A stretch of DNA of 64,000 bases, from contig CANHQR010000002.1 of the NCBI GenBank assembly GCA_947462815.1, forward strand, positions 62,001-126,000, in the 5' to 3' direction. This DNA is from Pseudobdellovibrionaceae bacterium. GTDB taxonomy: Bacteria; Bdellovibrionota; Bdellovibrionia; Bdellovibrionales; JAMPXM01. Shown piece by piece: positions 19,844 to 28,641 of this stretch. How positions within the stretch are numbered: position 1 is the stretch's first letter; every line of letters begins with the position of its first letter. Both the position numbers and the translations under genes were made by a program. The notes under the pieces were generated by a model. The model searched no databases. It was not told where the DNA came from and saw only the letters and a program-made list of their open reading frames with translations.

Positions 19844-19869
19844 AAAGAGGAGCCCGGAGGCTCCTCTTT
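19844..19869 (-). terminator. Intrinsic terminator downstream of the substrate-binding protein gene
   Basis: AAAGAGGAGCC cgga GGCTCCTCTTT; on the minus strand the stem is followed by a T-run (TTTTTT). Confidence 0.85.
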
Positions 19870-19895
19870 GAACTTGGACACTTTCGCGGCGACCA

Positions 19896-19955
19896 GCTTG
19901 TCGATCGATGCCCAGGTCGATACCCAGATCGGTGCCCCGATCGACACTCAGATCA
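19896..19955. repeat. 12-nt tandem repeat array starting exactly at the SBP stop codon
   Basis: GCTTGTCGATCG/ATGCCCAGGTCG/ATACCCAGATCG/GTGCCCCGATCG/ACACTCAGATCA. Confidence 0.8.
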
Positions 19956-21599
19956 CTGTGCCGTCATCGACCAGTAATCGTGACCGACGGTATAAAGGAA
20001 GGTCTCTTTGGGCTGCTGAATGCGCTTGTTGACGGCATAAAGAGCAAACTTATCGTTGAACATGAACACGTAAGGCGCGTCTTGAGCGATCTCGCGATAG
20101 ATCTCGCGATAGAGCGGGATACGCTTGTTCTTATCCAGCTCGGTGCGCGCTTTGTCGATCAAAGTATCGACCTTGGCGTTCTTATAGCCGATGAAGTTCG
20201 AGCCGCCTGTACCGATCGAAGCGGAGTGCCAAATCTGCTTGGGATCGTGGTCGACCGAGCCGCCACCCCAGCCCATCGCAATCGCGTCGAATTTTGCTTC
20301 GTCCACGTTCTTGAGCAGTGCGTTCCACTCGAGGAGCTGCAGGTTCATCTTGATGCCGGCCTTCTTCAGGTCCTCTTGATACAAGATGTAGTACTTTTCA
20401 TTGTCTTTGTTGGCGAAGAACAAGGTGAACTCGAAGGTCTGTTTTCCCTTTTCCAACACGCCGTCTTTGTTGCCATCGACCCAACCCGCTTTGGCCAGCA
20501 TCTCGGCCGCAAGCTTCGGATCGAAGTTGATCGCCTTCACGCTCGGGTCGGCATAAACCGACTGCTGATACCAGGGACCGGTCGCAGGCAAGGACATACC
20601 GTAGCGAAACTTTTGGTTCATCTCGTCACGATTCATCAAATGAGCGAGAGCGCGGCGGACTTGCTGGTCTTTGAACAGCTCTTTACGCATGTTCCAGCCG
20701 ATGTAACCGTAAGCTTTGGGTGCAGAGTTTTCGACCTTCTTTTTGAATACACGCTCACCCCAAGGCGCGCCCTCGGTCTTCTTCACGAAAGCCTCTGGAG
20801 TCAGACCGTCGTAGTCGAGCTCCCCCTTTTTCAAGCGCTCCAACGCCAGGTTTTCTTCTTTGTCGAAACGCATGCGAATACGCTCGAAGTTGTACTGACC
20901 CTTGCGAGCCGGATCTTGCAACCCCCACCACTTTGGGTTCTTTGCGAGAATGATCGCCTGGCCCTGGTCATAGCGCTCCAAAACGTAGGGACCCGAGCCC
21001 AGAATTGTTTTGTTCTTTTTCTTGCCCTCTTCGGCGTTGCCGTAGAAGTGCTTCGGCAGAACCGTCAAACCCGCGACGACATTAAAGTTGCCGAAGTATT
21101 TGTTCTTCGTCGTGAACTTGATTTTGTTCGGAGGAACGATTTCAGCGCTCGCAATGCCCTCATAGTAGGGCCGCAAGTGAGCCGCGTTGTACGTGGGGTC
21201 ATTGATCACATCAAAGCTAAACTTCACATCTTCCACGGTAATGGGCTGACCATCTGACCATACCGCACCTTCGCGAAGTGTGAAGGTGAAGCTCTTCCCA
21301 TCTTTCGAAGTTTCCACAGCCGCCGCCAAGGCCGGTTCCCATTCGTAGGTGTCCGGATTACGCGTCATCAGCGAGTCGAGCACATAGTTTTGAATCGTTT
21401 GGTTGTACGCGTCTGTGCCGGTGATGGGATTGAGTGTCGTGGGCTCGACATTCAAATTGTAAAGGAAGGCCGCTTCGGTTTTGCTGCCTGAATCCGACGA
21501 TGATCCCTTTTTCGTACAGCCGACTAAACCGATTCCGCCCATGGCGAACATCGCCAGACCTGCAAACATAAACTTGGTCAAAACGTGACGCTGTTTCAA
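19953..21599 (-). CDS. Peptide ABC transporter substrate-binding protein (SBP_bac_5)
   Basis: Lipoprotein signal GIGLVGC; LNPITGTDAYNQTIQNYVLDSLMTRN, RVRRALAHLMNRDEM-like region. Confidence 0.93.
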   Translation of the reverse strand: MKQRHVLTKFMFAGLAMFAMGGIGLVGCTKKGSSSDSGSKTEAAFLYNLNVEPTTLNPITGTDAYNQTIQNYVLDSLMTRNPDTYEWEPALAAAVETSKDGKSFTFTLREGAVWSDGQPITVEDVKFSFDVINDPTYNAAHLRPYYEGIASAEIVPPNKIKFTTKNKYFGNFNVVAGLTVLPKHFYGNAEEGKKKNKTILGSGPYVLERYDQGQAIILAKNPKWWGLQDPARKGQYNFERIRMRFDKEENLALERLKKGELDYDGLTPEAFVKKTEGAPWGERVFKKKVENSAPKAYGYIGWNMRKELFKDQQVRRALAHLMNRDEMNQKFRYGMSLPATGPWYQQSVYADPSVKAINFDPKLAAEMLAKAGWVDGNKDGVLEKGKQTFEFTLFFANKDNEKYYILYQEDLKKAGIKMNLQLLEWNALLKNVDEAKFDAIAMGWGGGSVDHDPKQIWHSASIGTGGSNFIGYKNAKVDTLIDKARTELDKNKRIPLYREIYREIAQDAPYVFMFNDKFALYAVNKRIQQPKETFLYTVGHDYWSMTAQ

Positions 21600-21930
21600 T
21601 CTGCCTCCCCCAATAATTGATCTTTCCCGGTACTCGGGCCTGCGAATCTTGCTTCGTCAGGCCCCGCGCTGTCATCAGGAATTGCTCGGGAGAATTCAAA
21701 ATTTGGCTTGGAGTTTCATCTTCTTACGCCGGAGCATTCGCGGTGCAGTTCGCGCCCATGGCGCCATGCGTTCAGAACCCGCGAGGCGCCAGCGAGCCAA
21801 GCCGACACCATTCGGCAGGTCCAGCTTCTGATTTTCGCGTGAATCTCAGTTTCCGATGTGGACAAGGCTGGTGATCTCTGGAGACAAGTGGATAACTCTA
21901 GCTGAGTTCATCGTTTTCTGAGGGGACTGC

Positions 21931-23028
21931 ATGGCATCGAATCACACCACACAGGATCATTTCGACCCCAATTCAACCGCGCTCTCGGAGAGCGGGATCT
22001 TTGGTCTGCCCTACTCCGCCAGTGACGCGCGCCTACATTTGTTGGGTGTTCCCTGGGAAGTGACGACCTCCTACGGTCGGGGCGCTGCCCGAGGGCCCGA
22101 GGCGATTTTGCGCGCCAGTCATCAAGTTGATCTCTTCGACATTGAAACCGGTGAAGCCTGGCGACCCGGTGTCTTCATGCATCCGCTCTCTGAGGCCTGG
22201 GCTCTGCGCGGCCGCGAACTCAAAGAGTTGGCGCAGGAGCGCCTCGAAGCCCTGCTGGCGGGCGATGAAAATTCATCGCGCGCGCAAGAGATCTTACGTG
22301 TCATCAACAGTGCCAGCCGAGAGTTAAACGCTTGGGTCGAAACTGAGGCCAAGCGTCTCTTGGCGGATGGCCATCTGGTCGGATTGATTGGCGGCGATCA
22401 CTCGACGCCCTTTGGACTGATTCGAGCGCTGAACGAGGCCCATCGTGGCGAGCTGGGCGTTTTACATGTCGATGCCCATGCAGATCTGCGCAACGCCTAT
22501 CAGGGCTACGAACACAGCCACGCGTCGATCATGTTCAACGTTACCGAACAGATTCGCCCGAAAACTCTCGTGCAAATCGGGATTCGCGATTTCGGCCGCG
22601 CCGAATACGACTACTCTGAATCCCATCGCCCCAGCGGACGCATTCACACGCACTATGATAGAAATATCAAACGCGCCCTCGAGGACGGTGCGACGTGGGC
22701 CAAGCTGGTCGACCGCATGATCGAGCCGCTGCCAAAGAATGTGTATCTTTCTTTCGACATCGATGGCTTGGATCCCGCGCTGTGTCCACATACGGGCACA
22801 CCTGTACCCGGCGGCCTCAGCTATGATCAGGCGGCCACGCTCATCGCCCGCGTGGTGGAAAGCGGGCGCAAACTCGTGGGCTTTGATCTCAATGAGGTGG
22901 CCGAAGTCGAAGAGGGCGAGGCGGAGTGGGATGCGAACGTCGGCGCGCGCCTGCTCTTTAAAATGTGCGGCTGGATGATGATTTCGCAGGGCCTGATCGA
23001 GGCGCCGGCGGCACGAGGTCGCGCATGA
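21931..23028 (+). CDS. speB: Agmatinase/arginase (ureohydrolase) family protein
   Basis: GGDHST, DAHADLRNAY, SFDIDGLDP metal-binding motifs. Confidence 0.88.
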   Translation: MASNHTTQDHFDPNSTALSESGIFGLPYSASDARLHLLGVPWEVTTSYGRGAARGPEAILRASHQVDLFDIETGEAWRPGVFMHPLSEAWALRGRELKELAQERLEALLAGDENSSRAQEILRVINSASRELNAWVETEAKRLLADGHLVGLIGGDHSTPFGLIRALNEAHRGELGVLHVDAHADLRNAYQGYEHSHASIMFNVTEQIRPKTLVQIGIRDFGRAEYDYSESHRPSGRIHTHYDRNIKRALEDGATWAKLVDRMIEPLPKNVYLSFDIDGLDPALCPHTGTPVPGGLSYDQAATLIARVVESGRKLVGFDLNEVAEVEEGEAEWDANVGARLLFKMCGWMMISQGLIEAPAARGRA

Positions 23029-23468
23029 GCACGCGCGACTGGTACGCCGAAGGACTGCGCTTTCAGTGTCAGGGCTCCGGCCAGTGTTGTGTGTCGCACG
23101 GCGAGTACGGATTTGTTTACGTGACGCTACAAGATCGGCGCAACATGGCTCGTGAACGGGGCATGGCCACCCGCGAGTTTACGCGCGAATTCTGTCGCAA
23201 GGAAGACGGCGTGTTTCGTCTCATCGATGGCGCGGATCAAGCTTGCGTGTTTCTGAAAGATCGTCGCTGCTCCATCTATAAAGCGCGACCTACGCAGTGT
23301 CGGACCTGGCCCTTTTGGCCGGAAACGATGTCGGCCAAAGCTTGGAAAAAAGATGTCGCCACCTTCTGTCCCGGCGTGGGCAAAGGCCGACTCTGGACAA
23401 AGGCGGAGATCGACGAGCAGGTGGCTGAGCAAAAGCAGTGGGAGAAGGCCCTCACTCGGGGCCGCTAG
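23025..23468 (+). CDS. YkgJ-family cysteine cluster protein
   Basis: FQCQGSGQCC...CVFLKDRRCSIYKARPTQCRTWPFWPE; ATGA overlap with previous gene. Confidence 0.9.
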   Translation: MSTRDWYAEGLRFQCQGSGQCCVSHGEYGFVYVTLQDRRNMARERGMATREFTREFCRKEDGVFRLIDGADQACVFLKDRRCSIYKARPTQCRTWPFWPETMSAKAWKKDVATFCPGVGKGRLWTKAEIDEQVAEQKQWEKALTRGR

Positions 23469-25044
23469 CACTTCGCCAAGGGACAATGGGAAGCGTGGAG
23501 TTCGACCACTCGTAGTCTTTCACGAGGCTTCCATCATCGCCTTGAATTTGCAGACCGTAATGGAGAACTCGCTGAATTTCTGACTCATCCATGAGACTGC
23601 GAAAGATCCGGCGAACCAAAATCTCCTGAATTCGCGGATTGCGATGGCGCTCGAGTTTCACGACTAAAGCGAGGACGAGATCGTCGGCCGCCCCGAGGAC
23701 CTTTCGTTCGCCGCCCGGGGAGTCGGTGAAATAAATCTGCGCCGAAGCCCCCCGACCTAAATGTGGGGTCTCCTCAAAAGGCTCAATCTTCGAACTGAGA
23801 TTCGGAGCTGTTGTGAGCCTACGAATGCATCGAAAACCCAAATCTTGAGAGGCCGAACCCTCATCGTGAGTTCGCATCAAAGTAAAGAGGCCCGCTTCTT
23901 TGCGATCGAAGCGATTTCCACCAACAGCCGTTCTCGGCCGCCGAGGGAGAATTCGCACCGTTCCCAAACCGCACGCTTCGAACTGACAGTCCATCGGAGT
24001 GCCCGCTGGAGCTTGGGGCTCAGTTTCCATCAACCAGCCCATCAGGCGGCGCTGAGCGCCCACCTGCATTTGCGATTCGAAGTGAAGGGAGTTGATCACA
24101 TCGCCACCGGGGAGCTCCGGAGAATCTGCCAGCCACTCGTAATTGAGGTCGTACAATTCACAGATCGGTCGATCCGAGTTTTTGGGGAAGTGACAATTTT
24201 CGGGGAGAGAATACAGCGACCGAAGTTCCGAGGTCCCGCCCGTGCCTGTATATCCTGTGTGTTTGCGCCGAATGTTGAATCCGTTCCCATCTTTTCGCCA
24301 GTTGCGAGGATCCTGGGCGACGGACAAGGTCAGATCGCGCCACTCTCTGAAGCTCGGCAGATCAAATCCGGTACCCATGGATTGGCAGAGGTCTCGACTT
24401 CGCGACCAAGTCATCAGCTGGATGGCAGGATCGCCAGGATCTTGCCAATGCCAAGAAAGGGACCACGTCAGAACCGACGGAAGGGCCCATGGAACGGGCC
24501 CCGTGAGGGGCCACAGTTCAGATCGAGGTCGAAAGCCACGACGCATCTCCATGGGCATCCAGCAAACATCTCCCACTCGAACCCAAGCCTCGGGACAAGT
24601 TAGAGTTGTGGAGTGACGGTCCTCGCTGAATTCGAGTCCTCGAAACATCCGCGGCTGCGCCAACGCCAAAACGAGCGCGAAAAGTAGCGAGCTCAGTAAA
24701 GTGAAGGCCCTGGCACCTGCAATGAGGCTTGCCAACAACGTGCCGCGGCCTCCCGCCGCCTTCGTGACGAAGCTTCGTGAGACCGCAAAGTAGCTGGAGA
24801 CCGCCATCGGCCAAACGAGCCAAGCTGCAAGATCCCACCACAACGGCGCGAGTAGACCGCCGATCATGAGGCCGATGATGGCACTCGATCGGGACCCGAT
24901 CGACGCGACCAAGCTGAACGCCCAAAGGAAAATCAACAGCGAAGGGATCTCGAACTGATATCGACCGGTCAAAACGATCGTGTCGACAAAAAGGCGCGAC
25001 AAAAATTCCGGTGCATGAGGGGGCCAAATTTTGGCCCACATCAC
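23452..25044 (-). CDS. Polytopic membrane protein with C-terminal SUMF1/FGE-like domain
   Basis: N-terminal ~4 hydrophobic helices, then MTWSRSRDLCQSMGTGFDLPSFREWRDLT...SASQDLGFRCIRR typical of SUMF1-like domains. Confidence 0.7.
   Translation of the reverse strand: MMWAKIWPPHAPEFLSRLFVDTIVLTGRYQFEIPSLLIFLWAFSLVASIGSRSSAIIGLMIGGLLAPLWWDLAAWLVWPMAVSSYFAVSRSFVTKAAGGRGTLLASLIAGARAFTLLSSLLFALVLALAQPRMFRGLEFSEDRHSTTLTCPEAWVRVGDVCWMPMEMRRGFRPRSELWPLTGPVPWALPSVLTWSLSWHWQDPGDPAIQLMTWSRSRDLCQSMGTGFDLPSFREWRDLTLSVAQDPRNWRKDGNGFNIRRKHTGYTGTGGTSELRSLYSLPENCHFPKNSDRPICELYDLNYEWLADSPELPGGDVINSLHFESQMQVGAQRRLMGWLMETEPQAPAGTPMDCQFEACGLGTVRILPRRPRTAVGGNRFDRKEAGLFTLMRTHDEGSASQDLGFRCIRRLTTAPNLSSKIEPFEETPHLGRGASAQIYFTDSPGGERKVLGAADDLVLALVVKLERHRNPRIQEILVRRIFRSLMDESEIQRVLHYGLQIQGDDGSLVKDYEWSNSTLPIVPWRSASGPE
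24448..24519. repeat. Degenerate 12-nt tandem repeat inside the SUMF1-like gene
   Basis: ATGCCAAGAAAG/GGACCACGTCAG/AACCGACGGAAG/GGCCCATGGAAC/GGGCCCCGTGAG/GGGCCACAGTTC; encodes WPLT-GPVP-WALP-SVLT-WSLS-WHWQ. Confidence 0.6.
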
Positions 25045-25233
25045 CCATTCGGAATACTCGTAGAAGCGGATCAGGCCGATTCAACTGAACAAAATGAGGA
25101 GGAATTCGACGAGTGAGCGGCGATCGACTCCCCGAATGGGGGCAAAATCCGCAAAGGCCGAGAGCTGAGGTATTTCAGGCTTGCGCATGTGAGAAGGAGA
25201 GCGCCGAACACGCTCCCCAATTTCTCAAATTTC

Positions 25234-25602
25234 TTATCGAGCGTAGCGACGCTTCATCGATTCGCGGATCTCCGCGCCTTCAATCGACAAACGCGTCCAG
25301 GGAATTGCGCGGAGGCGATCTGGCTCGATCGGCTCTTCCGTCTCTTCACAAATACCGTAAGTGCCATTTTCAATCCGCGACAAGGCCATCTCGATTTCGA
25401 CCAACTGGCCCCGAAGACGTTCGTGGAGCGTGAGAGTCTCGGCTTCAGCCAAAACGCGAACAGTTTGATCGGCTTCATCGCCGCCTTTGTCCTCGAAGTG
25501 CAATTCTTGGCGAGTGTTGCGAACGCGGTTCAAAACGTCGGCTTTCGCATCCAAAAGCTTCGCTTTGCATTCCTTCAAAAGACCTTCTTGAATCGCTGGC
25601 AT
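25234..25602 (-). CDS. TraR/DksA-family protein with degenerate zinc finger
   Basis: GGDEADQT...LSRIENGTYGICEETEEPIEPDRLRAIPWTRLSIEGAEI; start MPAIQEGL. Confidence 0.9.
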   Translation of the reverse strand: MPAIQEGLLKECKAKLLDAKADVLNRVRNTRQELHFEDKGGDEADQTVRVLAEAETLTLHERLRGQLVEIEMALSRIENGTYGICEETEEPIEPDRLRAIPWTRLSIEGAEIRESMKRRYAR

Positions 25603-26003
25603 CTTAGAGCCCCCCTCAAAGCTGTCCGAGTCTCGCGATTCTGGGGTTGGCTTTCGCCACCCCCAGCTGCTTCTAAGTTCGAGCTCTCGTCCTGAGAACC
25701 CTAGTTCCATTTTGGAACTTAAGCAGTGAGCCACGAGTTGCAAGTCGGCGCAAGCGTATTCTTACAGATTCTGTCAGGACCCAAATGCCTGAATTCTAAG
25801 CGAATCGAAAGTCTCAACTTGAGACGACGCCACTTGGCTTCGCACATCGCCTTGGAATCTTACAGAGGCGGTTTTGGAGTGTTGTCAGGATGCTGTCGGG
25901 AATTGATTGGCTCGATCATGAGTTTTGACATTTCCCATGATTTTCGAATTTTTAGATTCTCTAACTCAGAGTATTTGTTCGCAAATGTAGCGCAGCGTTG
26001 AGA

Positions 26004-26483
26004 TCAGAAGTTCACGCGCGATCTTTTGAGCGGAAACCAAACATTTCCGGCCTTGGTCCAGTAGTTTCCGCGATAATCATCCTCGATACGCACCCAGTCA
26101 CCGTTCCACTCCAAACGCCGAAACGACGCGTACCGATCCGCCACGCGAAAGCTCGAAGCTGGAAATTCTGTTCCCGGTCCTTCGCGAAGAGGCGCGGTGC
26201 GCACCTTCACGACCACGCAGGACTCTTTGGCCGAAACATTCTTCGCCAAGACCCAGTGAGTGACCCCGCGAAAATCGCGGACTCGAGCCCACTGTCCTTT
26301 CGACTCCAGAAGTTCCAGCGGCATGTACTTGCCGACCACCCAATTCAGGCGAGCCGTCGGAGAAGGTGCAGCACGAAGGTTCGCTTTGTTGGAGACCACA
26401 CACACAGGTTGCGAAGCATGGGACTCGACACTGGCACTCATGATCACAGCGGTGAACAAGACGATGGATGTGAGTTTCGGCAT
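26004..26483 (-). CDS. Exported protein with bacterial SH3 domains
   Basis: Signal peptide; NLRAAPSPTARLNWVVGKYMPLELLESKGQWARVRDFRG...VRTAPLREGPGTEF... Confidence 0.85.
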   Translation of the reverse strand: MPKLTSIVLFTAVIMSASVESHASQPVCVVSNKANLRAAPSPTARLNWVVGKYMPLELLESKGQWARVRDFRGVTHWVLAKNVSAKESCVVVKVRTAPLREGPGTEFPASSFRVADRYASFRRLEWNGDWVRIEDDYRGNYWTKAGNVWFPLKRSRVNF

Positions 26484-26548
26484 GTGAATCTTATCGGCAA
26501 TTTGCGGCGAAAGCCTGAGAGGCGTCCTCCTCGACTTGCGTCCAGCAA

Positions 26549-27085
26549 TTATTGTCCGCGGTCCTTGTCGTTCTCGGAGGTTCCACGAGTACTCTCAAGG
26601 CGCTGGGCGCTGACCTCAATGATTTGTCCGGCGGCAGGCGGCGTGACGTCGCGAAAATCCGGGGCGCCGGGTTCAAAATCACCCCGTGCTGAAAACCCAC
26701 CACCTGACGTAAAAACACGGAAGCTCCCCGCTTTCGCGCGCTTTTCAAAGCTGCGAATGAAACGATCCGCCGCCCAGCCTCGAACCGGCGGAATCAGCAG
26801 CATGAGGCCCAGCAGATCCGAAATGTAGCCCGGCATCACCAGCAGAATGGCGGCCAAGCCGACCAATGCACTTTGCAAGGCCGCTAAACCCGGCGGCTGC
26901 CCCTTGGCCATCGCCTGCATCACACTGGTGGTGAGACGCACTCCCGATGTGCGCAACAAACCGATGCCGAGGATCGTCGCGGTCGCTCCCGCAAAAATCG
27001 CGTTGACCCATCCCCAGTTTTGAATCACCGCAATGGCGAAAAAAATTTCCGCGACGGGAAAGAGCACAAGCCCGAGTGGAATCAT
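26549..27085 (-). CDS. FxsA family membrane protein
   Basis: NAIFAGATATILGIGLLRTSGVR...LAAILLVMPGYISDLLGLMLLIPPVR. Confidence 0.88.
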   Translation of the reverse strand: MIPLGLVLFPVAEIFFAIAVIQNWGWVNAIFAGATATILGIGLLRTSGVRLTTSVMQAMAKGQPPGLAALQSALVGLAAILLVMPGYISDLLGLMLLIPPVRGWAADRFIRSFEKRAKAGSFRVFTSGGGFSARGDFEPGAPDFRDVTPPAAGQIIEVSAQRLESTRGTSENDKDRGQ

Positions 27086-27882
27086 CGACCCGCCCCACGA
27101 GCTGAGCTCGAATCCAGCGAGGTTTCGATCTCGAGCCGGATCGGACAGTGATCGCTGCCTTCAACTTGATCCAAAATCTCACACGCCTTGAGCTTCGTCT
27201 TGAGGCCGTTGGAAACGCAGATGTGATCAATCCTCCAACCTCGATTGATGGGGCGCGAACCTGTGCGGTAGTCCCACCAAGAGTAAATGTCCTTACGGTC
27301 AGGATAAAAGTGTCGAAAGGCATCGGTGAATCCGAGATCGAGAAAGCTTCTGAACCACTCGCGCTCTTCAGGCAAAAAGCCGGACATTTTGCTGAGGCGA
27401 ACCGGGTCATGAACATCGATGTCCAAATAGGCGACGTTATAGTCGCCCACCAAAATCACCTCGCGCTTCTTGAGGACGCCCCTGAGATGGTCATTCAAAT
27501 CGGCCAAAAACTTTTGCTTGAAATTGTGCCGCTCTTCCCCGCTGCCGCCGTTCGGGAAATAGATGTTGTAGAGCAAGAAGTCGCGGTGATCCGTGATGAC
27601 CACCCGACCTTCGTTGTCGTAGGCCTCGATTCCCATGCCCACTCGCCGTTCAAGGGGTGGCTCCGGCGTGAATGTCGCGACACCGGAGTAACCCTTCTTC
27701 ATGGCACTCGCCCAAACGCCTTGCAGTCCACAGGGTGCGGCGATCTCCGGCGGAACCTGATCGGGATGAGCCTTCGTCTCTTGCAGGCAGAGGGCGTCCG
27801 GCCGCTCGCGCTCGACAAAGGGCAAAAAGCCTTTTTTTCCGACCGCACGAATGCCGTTCACATTCCAGGTGATGATTTTCAT
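27082..27882 (-). CDS. xth: Exodeoxyribonuclease III
   Basis: MKIITWNVNGIRAV, CLQETKAH, GDYNVAYLDIDVHDP, GWRIDHICVS, SDHCPI. Confidence 0.95.
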   Translation of the reverse strand: MKIITWNVNGIRAVGKKGFLPFVERERPDALCLQETKAHPDQVPPEIAAPCGLQGVWASAMKKGYSGVATFTPEPPLERRVGMGIEAYDNEGRVVITDHRDFLLYNIYFPNGGSGEERHNFKQKFLADLNDHLRGVLKKREVILVGDYNVAYLDIDVHDPVRLSKMSGFLPEEREWFRSFLDLGFTDAFRHFYPDRKDIYSWWDYRTGSRPINRGWRIDHICVSNGLKTKLKACEILDQVEGSDHCPIRLEIETSLDSSSARGAGR

Positions 27883-28086
27883 GGCGTCAGTTATTAGCCC
27901 TGCCTCGACGCATTGTCGACCGAGCTTGCCGCATTCTGCATCGCCCCTTACAACCAGAGGGCGTTCAGAGGCCCAAAAGGGGCTGAAGGACCCTGAATTG
28001 GACAAACCCGATGTCCAACTGAATCGGCCGACCGAATTGGCCAATTCTGACAGCAACGCATCATTCAACCAACGAGGAGAAAAAAC

Positions 28087-28614
28087 ATGCCGATGATTGG
28101 ACAACCCGCTCCGCTTTTCACCACCACAGCTGTCGTCGATGGCGGCGATTTCAAGACCCTGAGCTTGGCCGACTACAAGGGCAAATGGGTGGTGTTGTTT
28201 TTCTATCCGCTGGATTTCACCTTTGTTTGCCCGACCGAGCTGACGCAATTCCGCGATAGTCTCAAGGACTTCACTCAGGCCGGCGCGGTCGTCTTGGGTT
28301 GCAGCATCGATTCCGAGCACGCGCATAAGCGCTGGCTGCGCGATGACTTGGGCAATCTCGGCTACCCCCTCTTGGCCGACACCACCAAGCGCATCTCAAG
28401 AGACTACGGCGTGCTGTTGGAAGATCGCGGGATCGCCACGCGCGGCACTTTCATCATCGATCCCGAGCAGCGTGTGCAGTACATGGGAATTCACAATTTG
28501 AGCGTGGGTCGCGATGCTCAAGAAATTTTGCGCGTCCTCTCGGGGCTGCAGTCGGGCGAACTCTGCGCCGCCGGATGGAAGAAAGGTCAAGCGCATCTGA
28601 AGCCCAGCAAATGA
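28087..28614 (+). CDS. Peroxiredoxin (AhpC/2-Cys type)
   Basis: FFYPLDFTFVCPTELTQF peroxidatic Cys; GELCAAGW resolving Cys. Confidence 0.95.
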   Translation: MPMIGQPAPLFTTTAVVDGGDFKTLSLADYKGKWVVLFFYPLDFTFVCPTELTQFRDSLKDFTQAGAVVLGCSIDSEHAHKRWLRDDLGNLGYPLLADTTKRISRDYGVLLEDRGIATRGTFIIDPEQRVQYMGIHNLSVGRDAQEILRVLSGLQSGELCAAGWKKGQAHLKPSK

Positions 28615-28641
28615 GAAGTTGGCTGAGAAATTGAGACGAAG

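Noticed and set aside
19908-21257. 449-aa plus-strand ORF in the supplied track
   Set aside because: Lies antisense to the confidently identified peptide-binding protein gene; composition explained by the complementary frame of a GC-biased gene.
23761-24603. 280-aa plus-strand ORF
   Set aside because: Antisense to the SUMF1-like membrane gene; no domain signature.
25924-25960. TTGACA promoter-like element in the DksA-SH3 intergenic region
   Set aside because: No convincing -10 element at 16-18 nt spacing and no downstream plus-strand gene.
27148-27897. 249-aa plus-strand ORF
   Set aside because: Antisense shadow of exonuclease III gene.
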